Assembly (NCBI GenBank): GCA_021399435.1
Contig: JAJTUP010000126.1
Location: 1 to 64,000, forward strand
DNA: 64,000 nucleotides
Direction of reading: 5' to 3'
DNA from: Diaporthe sp. PMI_573
Lineage: Eukaryota; Ascomycota; Sordariomycetes; Diaporthales; Diaporthaceae
Shown piece after piece: positions 55,256 to 64,000 of this stretch. How positions within the stretch are numbered: position 1 is the stretch's first letter; each line of letters starts with the position of its first letter. Below the pieces are notes generated by a model. That model worked only from the letters and a program-made list of their open reading frames with translations. It searched no databases and had not been told where the DNA came from. The translations under genes and the position numbers were made by a program.

Positions 55256-56841
55256 GACCTGCTAAGGAGAAGAAACGTTGCCGAACTGTCCTTGGTTGCT
55301 CCATGGTTGTTGTGATGGGTCAACGTCTCTTGTTTAGAATGCGCCCAGCTTTTCATGGACGTTTGTTTGTGGTGGACTCAACTCTTTTCTCTTTGTTATA
55401 CTGTTGCATTCAATAAAGAGGTAGAATGTGTATTAAAGTGAGCTGCCACCCGGCCACGGTGGTCTACATTTGTTACTACAGACAGACTCTGTGCGAAAGG
55501 GCAACTCTGGTATTACCGATCCTGCTGATATCCCCATCATGAATGCGCTTATCAGACCTCTCTGCTCAACGTTCACCTGCCCGATACCGTGACAAACGGG
55601 CCGTAGGCCCTTGCGTGGAACATGAACTCTCGGGTGCATGGCGCACCCACGTTAGAGCTGGAGATCTCCCACACTCTATTGGCCCAGTAGGTCTGGTTCG
55701 GAAAGCATCGGCATGGTCTGTCCTCGCAATGTGTCCCCCCTCGAGTAGGCACCTCCGGATGATGCCGTCATGTACATGCCAGCACAGGATCTTTGCCAAG
55801 CTCGCGCTCCTGCCCTTGCAAACGACCGCACCGCTACTATTGATGGAACTTCCCATGAGGAGTGGCTAGCGATGACCGGGCGGGCGAGCTGTGTTTGAGA
55901 TCACGCGTTGGCTCTTGGCAGGTTGGTTATTGGATCATCTAGTGACGAAATTGTGCTGCCTGGCATGCGCGATTGTTTGTAGGCTTAGTCTTCAACAGGC
56001 AGCCATAGGCAAGGCAAGGCAAGGCTACCAAGAGCCTTGCCACTGCTCAAATCGTCGCCATAGACATGGACCTGGGGCGTAATGGTGGAGATCGCCCTCC
56101 CTGTGACTTTTACTAAGGTATCTCGCTCGGAGTTGAATGTGAAGATGGGTGGGTAGTTGGAGGTCTGGCGAGTCAAAGTTGCAGAGTCACCAGCTTTTGG
56201 CAAGCGATCCGAAGGACCATCGCAAGTCTGTGCCTAACTACAGAGTTATAAGGGTATTCGTTAGGAACTGCCAGCCATGCTGCGGTTGGTTGAAAATGGT
56301 CGCATCTAGCAAACTGCACAAGTCAACTGAATCTTTGCGATGTAGCCGTAACGCAATGGGTAGTTGGCGCGGTCTGGATAGGCTTTTAGGAACATTAGCA
56401 GAGGAAAGACGAGCACCAAATTCCCGAACGACACTTGATTTGTTAGGCAGACGGGACCCTAGACCACACACTCCTAACTCTTTTGGGAGAGGATTATTTA
56501 CATCCAATGGCGCAGTATGTGACGGCACACATGAGTCATCGTGTGCCGAAGTGTCTGTCAAATGGGGTCATACTTTTTTCGGCAAATAACGCCCGGAATG
56601 CCGTTGTGGCGCTCCAGGCAGCACGGCGGCCTCAAAAAGCTGAACATATATCTATCCTGCCTGTGCCCGCTCCAGTATCACATGACACCTTTATTCCCTT
56701 AAAGCTACAAAAACAAGAAGTGCCAGCCACCCCTTTGTGTTTCAATAGAAAGAGGAAGATCACGCAAAATCTCTTCCATATTGCAGAAGGAAAGCCACAG
56801 CCCCGCCCGTGGTCGACTGCCCCCACATTCACATCGGTGCC
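55256..56841. other. Interval before the SNF2-RING gene
   Basis: 1.6 kb with mixed short frames. Minus-strand pieces around 55440-55860 look partly protein-like in alternating frames and may be a decayed gene. A short AAGGC tandem (AGGCAAGGCAAGGCAAGGC) lies near 56008-56028. The last few hundred bases are the probable promoter of the next gene. Confidence 0.4.
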
Positions 56842-59800
56842 ATGCAGCAACATCGGCCAGAGGATGTTGAAGGTGAGTAAATGAGCGAGTTGTAATTATT
56901 TGGGAGTCTACCTTCGCCCCCTTCCAATATACGCTTACCCGCTCTCGTGCAGAATCAAGTTCCTATTCGAACTCCGAAATTCTCACGCTTACCAGCGCCT
57001 CTACGGCAGGTTCTGTCTTTGGTCAAGAGAAGCGAGTCTCTGATTACAATCTGGACGAGAATGCTTCGTCCGGATCCCGTCTCAAGCGCCGAAGAACGAC
57101 CTCGAGTCCCCAACACACTGCGATTGCTACTCCGTCTGTGGGAGACAACTTCCGGGCGGACGGTGCTGATGTTATTGACCTAAGCGGGTATGTTTGTGGT
57201 ATAACCGTAAATTGAACGATATTAGACCTTTTGAATGATAGCTGACACTCCTATAGTGATGACACCGGTTTTGAGCCGCTCTTCACGGCACCTACTAGGC
57301 TTACTGCCTTCGACAGTATTCTAGGTCGTCCTTCACAACCGTCGCAGAGCCAGCCCCAGCCTCCGTGTTCCCAAGAGCATGATACGTTCCGTCCGAACAA
57401 TGCGTCCCTACGTGGTCAGAGTCAGCCGCAGGCACGTATGCCGGGACATTATGACTTTGATGCTGACTTAGAAACCGTCGTTTATCTCCCGGCACAACCT
57501 TTACCTCCCCAGTCTGTGGGCGGTCACGATGCGCCGAGCTATGGGCCGTCGACCTCGCCTCTGCATTTTATGACTCTGTCGAATATAATTCCGACAATAG
57601 GTGCGTTTCCTTTCTCCGATTCCTTGCGTGGCATCAATTATTGTACCGAACTTTGCAGCTACCGAGAGGCCTCTCTTTCCCATCAAGAACGCTACCTTCC
57701 TTCTAGTGGATATGGACTCACAGCCAATACTGTTGTTCTGCCTGTTTTCAATTCTGATAACCGGTTCGCAGGTTACACTGGTGACGTTTCCCCCATGGCG
57801 TCACTGGGTAACCGACCAGGAACCGTAAATCCAGGCGCCTACGCTCGCTTGCAAACCTGGAGTGCTAATACCAACCCCTATCTAGCTGCCTTGTCAAACT
57901 TTCCCAGCGAAGGCAGTTCCTTCAGTAATATAACCGAGTGGGTCAAGAACAGCTTCGACTCTTTCCGTAAGCCTCCGGGTGCGAACCTCCTGTCGGACTA
58001 CGAAGATCCACACCATGAACCCACAGAGACAGCTGAGCAAATCAAGGACCTCCTCGCCAACATCCGGCCCGATGAGGACATTCCCAAGGAAGATCGCATC
58101 GGTACCCCGGAGCAACTCAGATATGCTCTGTATGCACATCAACAGCTGTCCCTCCAATGGATGATGGATAGCGAGAAGGGCAAGAACCAGGGTGGCATCC
58201 TGGCTGATGATGTAGGTCTCTTATCCAACCCCGCCCCACCCTCCCCCAAGCACCTTCATCTCTGCCTCAGGTTACCACCATCAGGCTTGGGGTCAGGGCT
58301 CAAGCATGACTCTTCTACACGATAAGCACCGGACTTGCTAATACGGTAACAGATGGGCCTGGGAAAGACGATATCTGCACTTGCTCTGATGGTGAGCCGT
58401 CCTTCATCTGACAGTAGGAACAAGACGAACCTCATCGTGGGGCCTATCGCGCTACTGAAGCAGTGGAAAATAGAGATCAAGAAGGTAATACTCTCTAACA
58501 AACTTGCCTTTGATATGTGCTGACAAATGCCCATAGAAGCTCAAGCCTCAGCACCGTCTCAGCGTCCTGCTCCTGCACAACAAGTCTATGAAATACGAAG
58601 ACATTCGTGCCTACGACGTAGTCTTGACGTCGTACGGAAAGGTAGGCGCTGAGCAGAAGCGGTTTGACAAGTGGGTGGCCCACCATCCTGGGGCCAGACC
58701 GGACCGTGACGCAGAGCTGGCCAAGAGTTGCCCGCTCCTACACCCGAACAGCAAATTCTACCGAGTCATTCTGGACGAAGCTCAGTGCATCAAGAACGAC
58801 AAGACTCTCCAGGCAAGGGGTTCGTGCTCCTTGAGAGGCACCTACCGTTGGTGTCTGACGGGCACACCAATGATGAACGGTATCCACGAATTGTTTTCTT
58901 TAATCAAGTTCCTGAAGATCAAGCCCTACCATGAGCAGAAGGAATTCAACAAGACCTTTGGGAGTCTAACCCCTCGGACGGGCCGAGGTCGTTCTGCCGG
59001 AGAGTACGCCAAGACGAAAGCCATGGATGCCCTTCGCGTCCTACTAAAGGCTATCATGCTCCGACGGATGAAGTCTTCCACGCTTGATGGGAAGCCGCTA
59101 GTGACATTGCCCCCGAAAACCGAGGCTGTCGCTCACGTTGAATTTTCCGAGGATGAGCGACAGTTCTACACTGATTTGGAAAACAAGTCAAGGATCACGT
59201 TCAACAAATACCTCCGTGCGGGTACCGTCGGAAAGAACTACAGCAACATCCTTGTCTTGCTCCTCCGTCTTCGCCAAGCTTGCTGCCATCCACACCTGAA
59301 TCTCGACGTGGAATATGTCGGCAACAACGAGGTTACTGAGCAAGACATGAACGCCCTAGCCAAGACCCTGGCCCCTGATGTTGTTGCCCGCCTCAAAGCG
59401 CAAAACGAGGAAGGGTTCAAGTGTCCCATTTGTCTCGACGCGGTCATTGATCCGACCATCGTTCTACCATGTGGACACAATACATGTGCCGAGTGCTTCA
59501 CCACCCTTGCCGAGAGGGCCCTTGACAACAACATCCGAGCTGGCGACGAAGGTAGTACCTTCAAATGCCCGGAGTGCCGTGGAGCTGTCGGCCCGAAGAA
59601 GGTTATCAACCTGACATCATTCAAGGCAGTTCACATGCCTGAGCCGACAGCTGTGAATGAGGATGACATTGAGACTGCCGCGGAAGCAAGCTCCACGGAA
59701 GATGACTCTTCTGAATCTGAGACCGATTCCGATGATGACTTGGATGACTCCGATGACGTCGATCGTAATGGCAATCTGAAGGGCTTCATCGTTGATAATG

Positions 59801-60585
59801 ACGACGAAGAGGAGCCTGCTAAGGACAGCGACGATGACGACGATTTGCCCCTCGGCCAGAGTGTTAACACCGCGCCGAAGACTCACCGCAGGGCGAACAA
59901 GCCCAAGCGCAAATCCAAGGGCAAGAGCAAGGGCAAGGGCAAAAAGAAGGAGGAGGAAATCAAACCTCATATGCTCAAGAGCTTGCGAACCGAGGCCAGG
60001 AAGAACAAATCTGAGTACAAGCGGTATATGAAATACCTGAAGAAGAACTGGATGCCATCTGCCAAGGTATCGGAGTGCTGCAAGATTCTGAAAGACGTCC
60101 GAGAGAGCGGGGACAAGACCATTGTCTTCTCTCAGTTCACCTTCTTGCTCGACCTGCTTGAGATCCCCATCAAGTATGAGCTTGGCCTCGGTTATTGTAG
60201 ATATGATGGAGGCATGTCACGTGTCCATCGGGACGCTGCTGCTCAGGATTTCCAGGACCCCAACTCCCGCACGAAGGTGATGTTGGTGTCCCTGAAGGCA
60301 GGGAATGCGGGCCTAAATCTCACAGCCGCAAACCACGTTGTTATCATGGACCCTTTCTGGAACCCATACATTGAGATGCAAGCTGTGGATCGCGCCTATC
60401 GGATAGGCCAGCAGAAGCCTGTCAAAGTCCATCGCCTCCTTGTTAAAGGAACTGTCGAGGACCGCATCGCCGATTTGCAAAAGCAGAAGCAGAAATTCGT
60501 CGATGCTGCTCTTGATGAGGGGGAAAGTAAGAATGTGGGCAGATTGTCGACGCTCGATCTACAGCGGCTTTTCAATGGAGATTAG
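56842..60585 (+). CDS. ULS1: SNF2-family translocase with RING finger (Uls1/Ris1 type)
   Basis: Exons 56842-56872, 56953-57187, 57257-58211, 58353-58484 and 58537-60585 give 1133 aa with all phases consistent. I chose the start ATG at 56842 because it alone joins in phase to exon two. The N-terminal ~350 residues are disordered, with an NLS-like GSRLKRRRTT and a SUMO-interaction-like DVIDLSGDD. The split SNF2 ATPase has GGILADD/MGLGKT (motif I, across an intron), VILDEAQCIKND (motif II, ~528) and TGTPMMN. A C3HC4 RING is inserted at ~747-798 (CPICLDAV to CPECRGAV). The helicase C half follows an acidic and Lys-rich linker and ends QAVDRAYRIGQQKPV. The architecture fits Uls1/Ris1, a SUMO-targeted ubiquitin ligase and translocase acting on chromatin; a Rad16 or Rad5 relative is the alternative. 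Confidence 0.88.
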
Positions 60586-61123
60586 ACCGAGGAGTGCAGC
60601 ATTCGACCCTTGATGGCTAATTGCCAGCGGGTGCGAGTGGCTCCGATCGGTGAAGCTTCGGTTGGAATATGGACAATAGAGAAAGAAGGATGGAGGTCTT
60701 AATTCCTTAATTCATCGTAGCCCTGACGGTGGACTCAAAATTCATTCTTGAACACAAATGAATTTTCAAGTGGTGCTTGTCAGCTTTTTCGGATACCAAA
60801 ATTAAGTTCAAATTATGCAACGCTCAATTTAGGACCTATACCTTTAAATCCTGAATTTACCCAACCGATCTCACACATCCTTTTCGTTCACAGGGTCTTT
60901 AACAAGGAACACAATACGCAGCATAGCCTAAAGAGCTATTCACGGCTAGATAACTATATATATGTCTTCGCCCACCTCAGTCAGGGAAGAGACCGTGGTT
61001 GAGGCGCCAACGAGGACGAGAGGAAGTGGTCGAAGGTGAGGGATGGGTGCCGAAAAGGGGGTTACCGAGACTGCTGCATGTTTGAGCGAGGTACGAAAAG
61101 TACAAAACCATGAAAACGATAGG
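60586..61123. other. Convergent interval between SNF2-RING and NLR genes
   Basis: About 540 bp between two convergent stop codons. I find no ankyrin, WD40, TPR or HEAT coding on the minus strand that could extend the NLR. Confidence 0.45.
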
Positions 61124-64000
61124 TCAGCGATCTGGCAGGACCTTAGTGATGACAGGAACCCTTCTACTGAAACTGCGTCGGCAGACGTCCCAGTTGAGGC
61201 AGAATGCAGAGGGGCCGGCTGCGGCGACTATTTCTGAGAACTCCCTTTGTAAGGCAGGGTGTAGGGCTCGCTCAGGAAATTCCATCTCCCTGGCTAGGTG
61301 TGAGTCGTTTGTGAATATGCACTCAAATAGCAGCCACTGTGACAATGTGTCTTCCAGGCTCTTTCGACACAGCATTTCTGTCGAGACTTCGCTCAAGCAA
61401 TGCATGACCAGCCGTTGATGCGTAGGACCCAAGAGGTCGCGCGGCTCCTCAATCATCCTGAAGAACGTCTCTGCCTCCCCCTCGGCGCCAAGGAGGCCGG
61501 CAACGAATCGCCATAGAACATCGTAGCGTGCCGTGTATTTGTGCTTCGCAAGAAAAGCGGCAGGTTCGATCCTTTGAATCTGTCTCTTCTCCGGCTCATT
61601 CAGCTCCAGATATTCGAGAGGTTTTCCAGCCTTCCACTGCTGCACAAAATACCGCGCTGCAAAATACTCCTGAAAGGTCAGGTGCAGAAAGTGATAATTT
61701 CGGTTGCGGTGTTCTGATGAGGGGTCCGACGTTCGCAGAAAAGAGAGGTTTGTGAGTGTATCATCGAGGGATAACTTCGAATTGGACTTGAGGGGGTTGA
61801 ACAGCTCCGATATATTGTCCCGATGGTCTGACGTGAAGTCTATCACATCGCTGGACAGTCCAGTAAAAGCAAGACATTCCAGTAGTGCAGTCTCAGCCTC
61901 GACGGTCCGCTTAATCTCGGATCGACCAGCGTTACGGACATAATCCTCAGGCTTTTTCTCCAATCGCGGGAACTTGATGTCCTTCTTCCACAAGCTATGC
62001 TCGATGGCTTGGTAGAGAGCAGTCATGGTGTCCAGCTTCGTTCCGGAGTTGGAACCTGCTTCTTTTTCCTTCCAGGTGAAGCAGAGTGCATCCAACTGAA
62101 TGGGGATCCGCACGAGACTCTGGACAAGCCAATGCTTCTGAAGGACGGACTGGACCTCGTTGACCCTTACTTGATCGACGACACCTGTCTCGCGGTTGGT
62201 GAAAGCCATCTTGATATAGTCTTTCACTTGCTCTGGGTAGAAACCGATCGTCTCCACCTCGAGGTCGAGACTAATGGGCGGAAGGCTTGCGTGCGGGCGG
62301 GATGTGATGATGACGTTCGGCTGATTTAACAGCTCCTTGAGGAAGCGGGACATACCGCTTTCACCACTCCAGTCCTGGGATACTTCGTCCAGGCCGTCGA
62401 GGAGAAACAGAGTCTTGCTGCTCTTAGTCTCCAATGTTTGCCGCAATTCTTTCGCGAGGCGGCCGCCATCGTCTCGTCCCTGTCCAGAGAAATACTCGTG
62501 GTAGAACAGATCCTCACAGTTGTATGCCGCGGCCTGGCGTCTTTCCTTCAGCTTTAGATTCCGCAAAGGCACCCAGAGTATGCGGTCGAATGACTTGCTC
62601 CACTCGGGCCAAGCGCCACGGGTAAACTCGTGGACGATCTTCTTACACAAGGTAGTCTTTCCCACTCCCGCGCGGCCTCGAATCAAGATCCTTCTTGGTT
62701 GTATCATGCCACCGTTGAGTCTTTTGCGGTTGTTGAAGAGTGTCGGCAACTTGATCTGGATCTTCTTGTCTGGTGTCTCCACCTTCTGCCTGGCCAAGAG
62801 TGAAAACGGGGAGGACGGATGGGCTGCATCTCCTTCATCTGAGCAGTTTGTAATTTTGTCGGGTTGCTCCACAATGGCAAGGTTGATGTAGCACTGATCC
62901 ATTGACAGCAAATCCCCAGATAGTCGTTCAATCTTGAGCCTGTCTGCAGTGTAGTGTTTGTCGCGTATCCAGGCGTCTGCTTTCTCGACTGGAGTTCCGT
63001 CGCGGATCTTTCTGACAATCTCTCCTATTTCCCGAGCAACATATTCGAAATCTTTACACTGAGGGCCGCGGAACTTGTTCATCATGACGTGAGTCCGTTC
63101 GAGCCGCCCTTGATCAACACCCTGCAAATTAGCGGAGCTCGGATCGACTAGCTGGTGAGCGTTCGCAACATCGTCCATCTTGGAGCAGGAAGATAGGCAA
63201 GTGTTCTGTACTACGCACCAGTTTTGGTTGGTAAGACAAAAACCCTGACAGCCAGGGAAAAAATACGACCAGGAGCCAAGGAGAAAACGACTCTAGTAGC
63301 CAAGCAGAAGGCAAGACTACGAGCCAGGCTAGAAGCATCCAATTCGAAAACATCCAAGCCATATTAAATTTGCGCAGAAGAGTCGTCTTCTCCCCTTCCC
63401 AGAAGGTAAATACATGATATTCTTTAGCTTTTTGTAGCCGAACGAACTTGTCCACGAGCCCGTCGAGATTGGACGTCGCTTCCTTCGCATAGTCAATCAA
63501 TGCGGTCACCGTATGGTCTTGGAGCGAAGCCCACGCCTTGAAAATTGGTACGGGCACGTCTTTGAACGCAGTGCCCCGGAACGGCGTGGCAAGGAAGACA
63601 ATGCCACGCGTTACTCCCCTGAGAGAAGCCGGGTCGTCTGCATCGCGGGGCTCGCTATCATCGATGTCGAGAGCCTTTATCAAGATGATGCCGCCGAGGC
63701 ACGAGGCGATGAAGACAATTGGTCGGTTTCGGCCCGCCCGTCTGTTCGTTGCCAAATGGTTTCTGACAAGACGGAGAAAGAATCCTGCGGAGTCCTCCAG
63801 CGTAGTCGAGATCGAGTCCCGCTTCTGAAGCATATTGGCTGGCCAGTCGCAATAAAAAATCCGAGCGCGTTCTACCTCCTTCGGGAGCATGTCGGGGTGG
63901 GCCAGCCAGTTCACATCCTGCTCATTGGGACTCCTGGCACGCCAGATCCAGGTATCCGGCGACCCCGTGTCGAGGCCATGGATGGCAATGATGTCGATGT
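61124..64000 (-). CDS. STAND/NLR: alpha/beta-hydrolase domain plus NACHT (open at right edge)
   Basis: The frame enters from the right edge with IDIIAIHGLDTGSPDTWIW and continues with VFIASCLGGIILIKALD (a GxSxG-like nucleophile region reading ASCLGG) and GIVFLATPFRGTAF, as in the DUF676/lipase-like N-terminal domains of fungal NLRs. A hydrophobic stretch (SNWMLLAWLVVLPSAWLLE and more) follows at ~63370-63230. A second frame from about 63178 continues with LVDPSSANLQG, THVMMNKFRGPQCKDFEYVA, the P-loop GRAGVGKTT and Walker B LFLLDGLDEV, then NVIITSRPHA and HFLHLTFQEYFAARYF. The two frames are joined by an intron whose donor I cannot fix; an in-phase but short 40-bp option ends at CTCCAAG. The frame stops at 61124 without visible C-terminal repeats. 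Such proteins act in non-self recognition and cell death. Confidence 0.82.

Noticed and set aside
1..64000. CRISPR array or bacterial-type operon
   Set aside because: No regularly spaced repeats, introns are frequent, and the gene families are fungal.

Overview
The window looks like a stretch of a filamentous ascomycete genome (Pezizomycotina, probably Sordariomycete-like). The genes carry short introns of about 45-70 bp with GT..AG ends and CTAAC-like branch sites. The families seen are typical of these fungi: a KMT6/EZH2-type H3K27 methyltransferase, the fungal fusion of aspartyl-tRNA synthetase with DUF2156 (ErdS), a NACHT STAND/NLR protein, BTB proteins, a fungal 2OG-oxygenase-like giant protein and a MADS-box-like protein. 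I cannot name the species. All exon structures were read by eye; some junctions are uncertain and are marked.

Layout. 1-4.3 kb: the N-terminal part of a Helitron Rep/helicase gene (minus strand, running off the left edge), a divergent gene of unknown function, and a near-perfect GC hairpin that may be the element's end, followed by a broken host gene. 4.5-9 kb: a BTB protein and a 575-aa fungal-specific protein. 9-16 kb: hAT transposase remnants, one abutting the 3' half of a membrane-protein gene, plus small unknown genes. 16-20 kb: a BTB-like ORF and the intact KMT6 gene. 20-26 kb: a pseudogene with three in-frame stops, an inverted repeat and a two-exon conserved unknown gene. 26.4-29.4 kb: ErdS. 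29.4-34.5 kb: no gene I can support. 34.6-35.8 kb: a phosphatidylserine decarboxylase. 36-43.3 kb: a nest of mobile DNA, with a decayed dispersed gene, a small gene fragment, a second copy of the GC hairpin, an internally deleted Helitron Rep/helicase, and a Ty1/copia element truncated at both ends that abuts the Helitron. 44-49.6 kb: a frameshifted secreted cysteine-rich protein, a MADS-box-like gene and a 729-bp hAT deletion derivative with clear TIRs and an 8-bp target duplication. 50-55.3 kb: a 2OG-oxygenase-like protein that appears to have lost its cofactor ligands, a pogo/Fot1-type remnant and a zinc-finger protein. 56.8-60.6 kb: a SNF2-RING translocase of the Uls1/Ris1 type. 61.1-64 kb: an NLR with an alpha/beta-hydrolase domain followed by NACHT, open at the right edge.

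How the parts relate. Intact housekeeping or chromatin genes (KMT6, ErdS, PSD, the SNF2-RING protein) sit between TE-rich blocks holding fragments, lineage-specific genes and possible immune or effector-type genes. ErdS and PSD both act on membrane lipids, but they are over 5 kb apart and I see no evidence that they are co-regulated. The best candidate for something undescribed is the Helitron-associated module at the left edge: an AT-hook Rep/helicase, a divergent partner gene and a terminal-like hairpin. The pseudo-oxygenase at 50-53 kb is second.
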